This document shows, piece by piece, positions 30,845 to 38,730 of a stretch of 50,370 nt of DNA. Numbering within the stretch: position 1 is the first letter of the stretch; each line of letters opens with the position of its first letter. The notes under the pieces are model-generated. The model was not told the DNA's origin. It was given only the letters and a program-made list of their open reading frames with translations, and made no database searches. The stretch is from Pseudoxanthomonas mexicana. Lineage in GTDB: Bacteria; Pseudomonadota; Gammaproteobacteria; Xanthomonadales; Xanthomonadaceae. The stretch is taken from contig NZ_LSIF01000007.1 in assembly GCF_001556105.1 (NCBI RefSeq), forward strand, positions 1 through 50,370, written 5' to 3'. Made by a program: the position numbers and the translations under genes.

Positions 30845-33214
30845 TCAGAACGACCAGCTCAGCGCCACGCGGACATTGCGCCCCGGTTGCGACCAGCGCC
30901 CGATGCCGGCGGCGCTGGTGGAACCCGAGAACACCGCATTGCCGGCGCCGGCGGTGCGCACGCGGTTCCACAGGTAGTACTCCTTGTCGAACACGTTGTA
31001 GACGCCGGCGGTCAGGTGCAGGTTCCTGGTGATGTCGTAGCTGCCGAACAGGTCCAGCAGCGTGTAGGTCCGCGCCTTGTAGGCGTACACCGGCACGACC
31101 TCCGCGCCGTAACTGCCGTTGGTGATGCTCCGGCCGTAGTCGGAGGGATCCTTGTCTTCCTGGTGGGTGACGTTGGCGGTGAGGTTCCAGCGGCGCGACG
31201 GGGCGACATAGTTCAGTCCCGCCACCAGCTTGGCCGGGATGATGCTGGCCAGCGGCGCGCCGTCATTGTCTTCGCCCTCGTTGTACGCGTAGGCAAACCG
31301 CGCCATCCAATCGTCGGCGAGCAGCCACATGCCCTCCGCTTCGATGCCCTTGACCTTCACCTCGCCACGGTTGATCGGCATCGTGTAGATGTAGCCGTTG
31401 GTGACGACGGTCTGGCCGCCCACGGTGGTGCGGTACTGCACGGTCGGATCGCCGACGAACTCCGCGCTGTCGATGAAGTCGCTGTAGGTGTCGTTGAAGG
31501 CCGACACGCCCAGGCGCAGGCGGTCGCTGCTGTAGCGCCAGCCCAGCTCGACGTTGAAGCTGCGCTCCGCACCAAGATCCGGATTGCTCTTGCCATCCGG
31601 CACCGTGACGATGGCGCCATCGGACACGCGGGTGACCTGCGTGGTCGACGAGGTACCGTACATGTCGTTGACGCTGGGTGCACGGAAACCACGGCCGACC
31701 TGCGCCCACAGCGACTGGGTGTCGGTGATGCGGAAATCGGCGCCCAGGTTCCAGGTCGGCGAACGGAATTCGGACACGCCGACGCTGCCGCCACCATCGG
31801 TGTAGCCGGAATCGCCGCTGGAACTCGGACGCACCTTCGGCGTGTACTTGTAGCTGTCGTAACGCAAGCCGCCAGTCAGCGTCAGGCGATCGTCCAGCAA
31901 CCGTACCTTGTCCCGCGCGTAGACCGTCCACGAGGTTTCCTCGGTGTTCGGCCACAGCGACGGGTCGGTGTCGCGACTGACCAGCTGGCCCGCGTTGTTC
32001 CAGCGCGAGTCGACCGAGTTCCAGTCGATGTCCGCCTGCTGCCAGGCCGCACCGTAGACCAGCGCATGACGCAGGCCGCCGGTCTCGAACACCTTGTCCA
32101 GATCGATCGCGATGCGGTCGCGATCCTGCGTATCCCAGCGGAATTCCTGACGCGAACAGAGCGCCGCCGCCGAGCATCGGGTGCCGCCCGACGTGCCGCT
32201 GGCGACTAGCACGTTGGTCTGGCCCTGGATGTAGTTCTCCTGCCGGTCGACCGTGGCTTCGAGCGTGTCGAACGCCGCCACGTCGGCCTTCCAGGTGTAC
32301 TTCAGCCCGTAGCGGTCGCGATCGCTGCGGTCCACCGCGGAGCGCTCGTAGTACGAGCCGACGCCATCGCTGCGGGTCCAGTTGTCGACGTTGCCAGTGC
32401 TGCGCGCGCGCTCGTAGATCAGGCCGAACGTCTGCGTGCCGCTGATCAGGAAATTCACCTTGGCCAGCAGGTTGTCGCTTTCGCGATCGATGGGATCCGG
32501 CGTGCGGCGGCCCGGGCCCATCCGGTTGATCGTGGTGTCGTACCAGGATTCGGTCTCGTGGCCTTCGCGCTTGGTATAGACCAGCAGCGACTCGACCCTG
32601 CCCGTGCGGTTGGCGAACGTCAGCGTGCCGGCGTTTTCGTCGTTGCTGCCGGTGTAGGCGTACTTGATCGCTCCCGCCGTGTCGTTGCCGGTGGGCTTGA
32701 GGAAGTCGGACGGATCCTTGGTGGTGAACATCACCGCGCCACTGAGCGCGCCGCTGCCGGCGGTGATCGCATCGGCGCCCTTGATGACCTCCATGTTCTT
32801 CACCGCTTCCATGTCGACGCTGCCACGCCCGGAACGGAAGAACTCGTACGGCTGGTAGGTGCCCGGGTCCATGCTCTGCGGGAAGCTCAGGCCATCCAGC
32901 GTGATGGACACGCGGTCGGCCTCGAGGCCGCGGATGTTGAAGCCGTTGAAACCGGCACGGCCCAGGTCGACCATCTCCACGCCCGGCACGTAGCGGATCG
33001 CATCTTCCATGCTCTGCGCGCCCTGCTGCTGCAGGTCCTTGCTGCTCAGGCTGGTGACATTCTGGTTGGCGGACTGCTGCCGCTCACGCTGTGCTTTTAC
33101 TTCGATCGTATCCAGGGTCTGCGCGCCGTTGGGATCGGCGGCGGTTTCCGCGTGCACGGGCAGGGTAAGGGCGGACGCGATGGCCAGCGCCAGCAGGTGG
33201 GGGGAGAACTTCAT
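30845..33214 (-). CDS. TonB-dependent receptor, haemoglobin/transferrin/lactoferrin type
   Basis: This 789-residue outer-membrane transporter has a signal peptide (MKFSPHLLALAIASALTLPV, then HA). The TonB box lies in LDTIEVKAQRERQQ. The plug has MEDAIRYVPGVEMVDLGRAG and FNIRGLEADRVSITLDGLSF. The barrel carries the family phrases GFRAPSVNDMYG and NPDLGAERSFNVELGWRY, and ends RVALSWSF with a terminal Phe. No STN domain is present. The family takes up haem or iron from host proteins, but many members have other substrates. It is the last gene of a leftward group with ApbE-DUF2271, EF-hand and DUF4198 proteins, which points to metal uptake. There is no Fur box obvious by eye. Confidence 0.92.
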   Translation of the reverse strand: MKFSPHLLALAIASALTLPVHAETAADPNGAQTLDTIEVKAQRERQQSANQNVTSLSSKDLQQQGAQSMEDAIRYVPGVEMVDLGRAGFNGFNIRGLEADRVSITLDGLSFPQSMDPGTYQPYEFFRSGRGSVDMEAVKNMEVIKGADAITAGSGALSGAVMFTTKDPSDFLKPTGNDTAGAIKYAYTGSNDENAGTLTFANRTGRVESLLVYTKREGHETESWYDTTINRMGPGRRTPDPIDRESDNLLAKVNFLISGTQTFGLIYERARSTGNVDNWTRSDGVGSYYERSAVDRSDRDRYGLKYTWKADVAAFDTLEATVDRQENYIQGQTNVLVASGTSGGTRCSAAALCSRQEFRWDTQDRDRIAIDLDKVFETGGLRHALVYGAAWQQADIDWNSVDSRWNNAGQLVSRDTDPSLWPNTEETSWTVYARDKVRLLDDRLTLTGGLRYDSYKYTPKVRPSSSGDSGYTDGGGSVGVSEFRSPTWNLGADFRITDTQSLWAQVGRGFRAPSVNDMYGTSSTTQVTRVSDGAIVTVPDGKSNPDLGAERSFNVELGWRYSSDRLRLGVSAFNDTYSDFIDSAEFVGDPTVQYRTTVGGQTVVTNGYIYTMPINRGEVKVKGIEAEGMWLLADDWMARFAYAYNEGEDNDGAPLASIIPAKLVAGLNYVAPSRRWNLTANVTHQEDKDPSDYGRSITNGSYGAEVVPVYAYKARTYTLLDLFGSYDITRNLHLTAGVYNVFDKEYYLWNRVRTAGAGNAVFSGSTSAAGIGRWSQPGRNVRVALSWSF

Positions 33215-33338
33215 GGTGCAACTCCACAGTCAGGAAAGAACATGCGCTTCGATGGGAGCGCTCCAGTCCTGGCTGCGGCCGCAATGGCGGAAATACGTCG
33301 CTGGGATGGCGCGGGATCGCGCCGGAAAAGAATGGCGG

Positions 33339-34787
33339 CTACGTCTTGTCGTAGCGCAGGACCAGGCGACCGATCTCGGTCTGGCCCTGTTGCCGCAGGG
33401 GCGAGGTGGCGCCGCCCAGCGGGAACGGCAGCGCGATGTCTTCGTGGCCGCCGTGTTCGCGTGCGGCCTCCACGCGCAGTACGTAGCGCCCGGCGGGCAT
33501 CGCCCGCCCACGGTCGTCGCGACCGTCCCATGCCAGCGTGTACTGCCCGGGCGCACGTGTCGGACGCGCGATGCCCAGCGCGCCCGCGGGATCGTTGCGG
33601 CCGTAGTGCCGCCACCAGCGCGGCAGTTCGCTCAACCAGCGCGAGCGGTCGCCGAGCACGTGCAGCTGCCGCACTGCGCGCCCATCCTCATGCTCGATCC
33701 AGACCGCGAGATAGGGCTTCCGGTAGCGATCCACGGCGTTGGCCGGGATCTCGTAGTCGATCAGGACCGGAACCGGCGGCGCGGACACCGCGCCAGCGTC
33801 CAGTGCGGACGGCCAGCGTGCCGACGCGAAGGGGATGCCGGCATCCGACACCACCAGGGCCGCCGCGCCTTCGATGCGGTCGACCAGGGCGATGCCATCG
33901 CGGATCGGCATCACCGTCAGCGCCGTCGCCAGCGCATCGGCGGTAGCGGCATCGTTGGCGATGACGGTGGCGGCGGGCGCGTAGCTCAGGGGCCAGCCGT
34001 CCTGCGGATCGAGGATATGGCTCAGCTGGCGCCGTCCGATGGTGTAGCCACGGCTGTGGTGACCACTGGCGGCGATGGCTTGCGAGGCCAGCCGCACCTG
34101 CGCGATGCCGGGCTGGTTGTCGACCGGCCGCTTCGGGTCGGCCACGTCGACGCGCCATGCGTCGCCGCGTTCCGGATGCCCCCAGTAGACGGCATCGCCA
34201 CCGATGTCGATGCGGATGCCGGAGGCCCTGGGCGCGGCACGCCGCGCGCGTGCGAGGGCCCGGTCCAGGATGTAGCCCTTGGCGATGCCGTCCACGTCGA
34301 AGCGCAAGCCGATGGCCGGATCGAGCATGCCTTTCGGCGCGGCATCGATGGCCGCCAGCGCGCGTGCCTGACGGCGCAACACCATGCGCTCGGGCACCTG
34401 GTCGTCCGCATCCGCCTGACGCCATTGCGCGATCAGTGCGCCGAGGCGGCAACTGAAGGCGCCGTTCGTTTCGGCTCGCCAGTGTTCACACCGCGCGAGC
34501 ACGTCGGACACCGCCTCGGGCAGGCGTTCGGCCGCGAGATGGCCATCGTTGTAGCGCGACAGGGCACTGTCCTCGCGCCACGTACTGAGCTGCTGTTCGA
34601 GGCGGGCGATTTCACCCAGTGCAGCATCGACGGCGCGCGATGCGCGCATCTCGTCGCCATCGACCTGCATCTCGAGCGACGTGCCCAGCACACCTTCGCG
34701 CTGCACCTGCACGGGCGCGGCAGCCAGCCCGGGGCTGGCCAACGCCAGCCACAGGCCGATCCCCCGGATCATGCTCGACGGTCGCAT
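33339..34787 (-). CDS. FAD:protein FMN transferase (ApbE) fused to DUF2271
   Basis: This 482-residue exported protein has a signal peptide (MIRGIGLWLALASPGLAAAP). The ApbE part shows RFDVDGIAKGYILDRA, RIDIGGDAVYWG, RRQLSHILDPQDGWP and NDAATADALATAL, the conserved flavin- and metal-binding blocks. ApbE links FMN to a Thr of partner proteins in the periplasm. The last 160 residues match DUF2271 (RKPYLAVWIEHEDGRAVRQL, LPRWWRHYGRND, AWDGRDDRGRAMPAGRYVLR). DUF2271 and ApbE are often separate neighbours, usually with a PepSY reductase; here they are fused and no PepSY or FMN-binding target gene is in the window. An ATG at 34772 is an alternative start. Confidence 0.88.
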   Translation of the reverse strand: MRPSSMIRGIGLWLALASPGLAAAPVQVQREGVLGTSLEMQVDGDEMRASRAVDAALGEIARLEQQLSTWREDSALSRYNDGHLAAERLPEAVSDVLARCEHWRAETNGAFSCRLGALIAQWRQADADDQVPERMVLRRQARALAAIDAAPKGMLDPAIGLRFDVDGIAKGYILDRALARARRAAPRASGIRIDIGGDAVYWGHPERGDAWRVDVADPKRPVDNQPGIAQVRLASQAIAASGHHSRGYTIGRRQLSHILDPQDGWPLSYAPAATVIANDAATADALATALTVMPIRDGIALVDRIEGAAALVVSDAGIPFASARWPSALDAGAVSAPPVPVLIDYEIPANAVDRYRKPYLAVWIEHEDGRAVRQLHVLGDRSRWLSELPRWWRHYGRNDPAGALGIARPTRAPGQYTLAWDGRDDRGRAMPAGRYVLRVEAAREHGGHEDIALPFPLGGATSPLRQQGQTEIGRLVLRYDKT

Positions 34788-34806
34788 CCCCACGCGATCT
34801 CCCTGC

Positions 34807-35709
34807 TCAGTTCGCGGCAGGCCGCTCTGTACGCGCGGGCGGCGGCAGCTTGGCGTCGGCGGCGTCCACCACGCCATCGCGGTTGCGGTCGGCCGCATCG
34901 AACGTGCGCTTGCCCGACACCTGGTACTCGGCGAACGTCATCTTGCCGTCCTTGTCGGTATCCAGCGCACCGAAGCGGACGCGCGTCTGCTTGTCCGAAC
35001 CGCCGGTCTGCGTGGCGATGTGGCGATCGAGGCGATCCTCGTATTCGGCCAGGTATTCGTCCTGGGTCAGGCGACCGTCGCCGTTGCCATCCGTCCGCGT
35101 GAACTGCGTCGTGCGCGCCTGGTCGAACTCGCCCCGTTCCACCTTGCCATCGCCGTTGCCGTCGTACAGCGCCAGGAAGCCCTCGGCCGTGTGGCTGCTG
35201 GGGAGGGCGAGGCGATTGGGACGCCGGTCGAAGCGCTCGGCGGCGGCCGCGGTCTTCGTGCCATCGTCCTTGGCGTCCTTGCTGCCTGCCAGTGCTTTCT
35301 GTCCTTCGGTCCACACGCGCTCGCCGGAGGCGTCGAACTCCGCGCGCGACACGTGGCCATCCTTGTCCGTGTCCAGCGTGGTGAAGCGGCGCCTGGTCTG
35401 CTCGACCTGTTCGCCACGGCCCTGCTCCATTTCCTCGCGCATGCGGTCCTCGAACTCCTGCACGTATTCCTCCACGTCGACGGTGCCGTCGCCGTTCGCA
35501 TCGGTCGCGTCGAAGCGCGTGCGGCGGAACGCATCGAACTCGGCCCACGTCAGCGTGCCTTCGGCATTGGCGTCGTGCTGCGCGATGAACGCTTCGATGT
35601 TGTTGCCATGGCCGCCGACCAGCGGACGCGGGGCGGGCGATTGCTGGGCGAAGGCGGGAGCGGACAGCAGCGCGCACACGCACGCGCCGGCAAGCAGGCC
35701 AGGTTTCAT
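34807..35709 (-). CDS. Periplasmic multi-EF-hand calcium-binding protein
   Basis: This 300-residue protein has a signal peptide (MKPGLLAGACVCALLSAPAF, then AQQ). About six or seven EF-hand loops can be read, including DANGDGTVDVEEY, DTDKDGHVSRAEF, DGNGDGKVERGEF, DGNGDGRLTQDEY, DTDKDGKMTFAEY and DRNRDGVVDAAD. The loops fall into two similar halves separated by a Lys/Ala-rich linker, so the gene looks internally duplicated. The start at 35709 was chosen over the ATG two codons earlier because GGAG is seven bases from it. It lies between DUF4198 and ApbE-DUF2271 in one operon. A metal-sensing or scaffolding role is inferred. Confidence 0.88.
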   Translation of the reverse strand: MKPGLLAGACVCALLSAPAFAQQSPAPRPLVGGHGNNIEAFIAQHDANAEGTLTWAEFDAFRRTRFDATDANGDGTVDVEEYVQEFEDRMREEMEQGRGEQVEQTRRRFTTLDTDKDGHVSRAEFDASGERVWTEGQKALAGSKDAKDDGTKTAAAAERFDRRPNRLALPSSHTAEGFLALYDGNGDGKVERGEFDQARTTQFTRTDGNGDGRLTQDEYLAEYEDRLDRHIATQTGGSDKQTRVRFGALDTDKDGKMTFAEYQVSGKRTFDAADRNRDGVVDAADAKLPPPARTERPAAN

Positions 35710-35734
35710 GGACATCTCCGGGGAAGTGGGGGAA

Positions 35735-36535
35735 TTACTGTTCGAGCACGCGGAACGTCAGCGTGTAGCTGTTGCTGTACTCGTCCACGGGTGCGCCGGC
35801 CGGCGCCTTGGTGCGGTGGCGCGTCAGTGCGAGCCAGGTACCGGCGCGCTCCAGCTTCACGCTGGCCTTGCCCTGCGCATCGGTCAGTACCGTCACCACC
35901 TGCGGCTTGCGGTCCGAGGTCCACACGGCTTCGGTGAGCTCGATCTTCTGGTCCGCCAGCGGCTTGCCGTCGTACTGCGCGGTGAAATCGAAGGTCTCGC
36001 CGACGAACAGATCATTGGGATGGGTGGTCGGCACCAGTTCGATGCCCTTGCCACGCGCCTTCAGCGCCGCGCCGCCGGGTTCGCCGACGGTGACGAAGGT
36101 TTCCGCGAGCGTCAGCGACTGGAAGTTGGAGATCACCTTCGCGCCGGCCGGGATCTTCGCCGCCGAATCGCGCGAGCTTTCCTGCTTGCCGTTGATTTCC
36201 CAGGTGCGGAACATCGCGCCGAGGCGCGGCCCGGTGCTGAAGCGGTAGGTGCCGGCCGCACCCTTCGGCAGCGTGTGCTCGGCGACCGTGCGCACCTTCA
36301 GCAATTGCACGGTATCCAGCGCGACGTCCTTGCCGTCCGGGCCCGTCACGGTGAACCGGCTGTTGTCGAACGCGGTTTCGGGGATGAAGAAGGTTTCGGC
36401 GAACGCGGCATCGAGCGCCACCGTGTCACCCGCGCGTGGCGCGAACGTACTCGGCGCGAGGTAAGGCGTGTGGGCCGAAGCGGTTGCGGCGAATGCGCAG
36501 GCAAAAATGCCGGCGAAGAGGGGCGCCAGTCTCAT
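35735..36535 (-). CDS. DUF4198 domain periplasmic protein
   Basis: This 266-residue protein has a signal peptide (MRLAPLFAGIFACAFAATAS, then AH) and mature N-terminus HTPYLAPSTFAPRAGDTVAL. It has the beta-sandwich pattern of DUF4198: two immunoglobulin-like halves, the second with GETFDFTAQYDGKPLADQKI and TDAQGKASVKLERAGTWLAL. DUF4198 proteins are common next to nickel, cobalt or iron receptors, and a His near the mature N-terminus often helps bind metal. It is the first gene of the operon, under a good promoter at 36607-36635. Confidence 0.85.
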   Translation of the reverse strand: MRLAPLFAGIFACAFAATASAHTPYLAPSTFAPRAGDTVALDAAFAETFFIPETAFDNSRFTVTGPDGKDVALDTVQLLKVRTVAEHTLPKGAAGTYRFSTGPRLGAMFRTWEINGKQESSRDSAAKIPAGAKVISNFQSLTLAETFVTVGEPGGAALKARGKGIELVPTTHPNDLFVGETFDFTAQYDGKPLADQKIELTEAVWTSDRKPQVVTVLTDAQGKASVKLERAGTWLALTRHRTKAPAGAPVDEYSNSYTLTFRVLEQ

Positions 36536-36606
36536 GTGCGGGTCCTGTCAGGCGGTGAATCGCTGGCGGGACCGGGAGAGACGGCCGAATGCTGGCTTCG
36601 GCGGAA

Positions 36607-36635
36607 AGTATGAACAGAATCGGGAGGCGTGACAA
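36607..36635 (-). promoter_or_regulatory. Sigma-70-type promoter of the DUF4198-EF-hand-ApbE-receptor operon
   Basis: On the minus strand TTGTCA (36635-36630) and CATACT (36612-36607) are separated by exactly 17 bases. Transcription would start near 36600, about 65 bases before the DUF4198 ATG. This is one of the better housekeeping promoter matches in the window. No clear Fur-type palindrome overlaps it. Confidence 0.55.
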
Positions 36636-36826
36636 GCGAGTGAAAGCGCTGCAAGCCTGCGCACCCCGTTCGCGCGCGGGGAACCGGCGATGTCGCGCTG
36701 CGATCCCGCCGCCTCGACCCGGGACTAGCGCGGGTCGAAGGTCACCAACATTGGATCGCATCGCCTGCGGTTGCCGGCGTGGCCGCGATCGCGTGCGAGT
36801 GTTGCGTTCTGTTGCGTGCGGTCGCG

Positions 36827-37717
36827 TCAACCCGACTGCAGTGGCGTACGCAACCGCAACCCTCGACCGACGGGATAGAAGCCGCCGGCGATCATCGCGT
36901 CGGGGGTTTCGCCTGGCGCCAGCTCTCCCGTTCGCCACGGCACCTCCTGACGCGGACCGGGCACGTAGGCATCCCACTCTCCATAGCCCGGCACCTTGTC
37001 GCCGTGCATGGAGTAGTCCACGGGCACGCGCACCACCCAGTAAGGCTCGGCGGCCATCGGACCCTGCGTCGGCGGCTTGAAGCTCCAGTCCTTCGCCGCA
37101 GTCAGGGCAGATTTGGACAGCACGTTGCGCATGTAGTCCATCTGCTTCTCGCGACCCACGATCTGCAGGTTGATCTGCTCCGCGATAGCATCCTCCACCT
37201 TGCCGTCGCGCCCGATCCTCAACACGACGTAGACGGTTCCGCGCGCGCCCATCTGTGCAGCGGGCGCCGGATAGAGTGGCGGCTTCAGATGGTTGGGACG
37301 AATGGTCGATTCGTCTTCCAACGCGATGCGCTCATCCGGCGTCATCGCCTCCTCGCCGAAGTAGGCGCCGCGCAGTGCGATCTGGTAGCTGTCTTCGGAC
37401 ACCTTTTTCGCGACCACGCGCAGGCTCATCCTCGCCTTGGCCCTGCGGGCGACGCCATCCACCATCACCGGTTCGAACTGCCACTCGGTGCCAGCGCGCT
37501 CGACGAGCGTCTTCACGGCAGGCGGCAGCTTCTCGGGTTGATCCAGCTCCAGGCGACCGACGCTGCCGTCCGGCTCGATGTAGGTATAGCCTGTCACCAG
37601 CATGCTGCCTTCGATCTGCTGGCGAACCTCCTTGACGCCCGCCCACGCGGCAAAAGAAAGACCCGCCATCGCCGACCAGAGAACCCAAGCCGCCGTCCTG
37701 CGCATCACCTTGTCCAT
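36827..37717 (-). CDS. Periplasmic protein with tandem TonB-C-like domains
   Basis: This 296-residue protein has a signal peptide (MDKVMRRTAAWVLWSAMAGL, then SFAAWA). The first TonB-C-like unit carries YTYIEPDGSVGRLELDQPEK and EWQFEPVMVDG. The second carries GTVYVVLRIGRDGKVEDAIA and DWSFKPPTQG, followed by VVRVPVDYSMHGDKVPGYGE. There is no Pro-rich spacer or retained membrane anchor. It is a close paralogue of the gene at 37794-38657 directly upstream. The ATG at 37717 was chosen because AAGGA lies eight bases before it; ATGs at 37726 and 37705 are possible. Confidence 0.75.
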   Translation of the reverse strand: MDKVMRRTAAWVLWSAMAGLSFAAWAGVKEVRQQIEGSMLVTGYTYIEPDGSVGRLELDQPEKLPPAVKTLVERAGTEWQFEPVMVDGVARRAKARMSLRVVAKKVSEDSYQIALRGAYFGEEAMTPDERIALEDESTIRPNHLKPPLYPAPAAQMGARGTVYVVLRIGRDGKVEDAIAEQINLQIVGREKQMDYMRNVLSKSALTAAKDWSFKPPTQGPMAAEPYWVVRVPVDYSMHGDKVPGYGEWDAYVPGPRQEVPWRTGELAPGETPDAMIAGGFYPVGRGLRLRTPLQSG

Positions 37718-37793
37718 CTCAAGCATCCTTGTTCTGCCCACGAAAAATGAAACTGTCGGCGCCGACCGTCGCAACCGCCGGCGCCCCGGCCCT

Positions 37794-38657
37794 TCAGCTT
37801 TCTCCGGCCAGCGGCGTCAGAAGCCGCAGGGCCTGCCTGTCCAGGATGCCTACCATGCCGCTTTCCAGCGCTTCCGGCGAACTCTTCGTCAACTCCGCGT
37901 CGACCCAGTCCGCCGTGGTCCGCGGCCCGGGGACGTACGCGACCCAACGACCGTACTTGATTCCCATGCCGCCCATCATGTAGTCCACCGGCACGCGCAT
38001 CGTCCAGTAGTCGGCAGCGCCGGATTCGACCTGACTCGGCGGCGTGAACGACCAGTCGCGCGCAGCCTGCAGCGCGGAGGTCGCGAATGACCGCCGCATG
38101 CGCTCCATCTCGGGCGCCGTGGCAAGGATGCGCAGGTTCACCTGCTCGGCGATCGCGTCTTCGACGCGGCCATCGCGCCCGACCTTCAGGATCAGGTAGA
38201 CGCTGCCGGAGGCGCCTGCTTTCGCCATTGCGACCGGATAGCGCGGCGGCATCATCCTGCCGTTGTCGGACGAGCTGCCTTCCGCCGTGCTGAAGGCACT
38301 GAAGGACGCCGCCTGCACCCGCATCTCGTAGCCTTCGTCCTCCTGCTTCTTGGCCACCAGCAACACCCGCATCTTGTTGCGCGCACGCACCGAAGCGCCC
38401 TCGTGCTGCAGGGGTTTGAACTCCCATGCCGGAATCTGCTGCTGCAGGAACGCGACGACGCCCGGCGGCAGTTCGTCCACCTTGTCCAGCGTGTGCTCGA
38501 TGACGCGGCCGTGCTCGCTGACCATGATCTCGCCCGTCACCGCCATGCTGACCTCGATCTGCTTGCGCATGGCACCGACCCCTTGCGCACATGCGCCCTG
38601 GGTCCACGCGAGCATGCACGTCGCCAGCAGCATGACCACCCCGAACCTCCGCCCCAT
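37794..38657 (-). CDS. Periplasmic protein with tandem TonB-C-like domains
   Basis: This 287-residue paralogue of the next gene has a signal peptide (MGRRFGVVMLLATCMLAWTQ, then GACAQ) and a GAGGGGCG ribosome-binding site. It shares EIMVSEHGRVIEHTLDKVDE, AWEFKPLQHEG, GSVYLILKVGRDGRVEDAIA, DWSFTPPSQVESG and WVAYVPGPR with its neighbour. Both proteins lie 76 bases apart in one direction and probably arose by tandem duplication. Function is unknown; only the TonB-C fold is inferred. Confidence 0.75.
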   Translation of the reverse strand: MGRRFGVVMLLATCMLAWTQGACAQGVGAMRKQIEVSMAVTGEIMVSEHGRVIEHTLDKVDELPPGVVAFLQQQIPAWEFKPLQHEGASVRARNKMRVLLVAKKQEDEGYEMRVQAASFSAFSTAEGSSSDNGRMMPPRYPVAMAKAGASGSVYLILKVGRDGRVEDAIAEQVNLRILATAPEMERMRRSFATSALQAARDWSFTPPSQVESGAADYWTMRVPVDYMMGGMGIKYGRWVAYVPGPRTTADWVDAELTKSSPEALESGMVGILDRQALRLLTPLAGES

Positions 38658-38730
38658 AGCGCGCCCCTCATCCCTGGAAGCAGGCCCGGTCCGAGCCCGA
38701 CCGCCGCATACTATCCCCGCGAGGTGAAGC

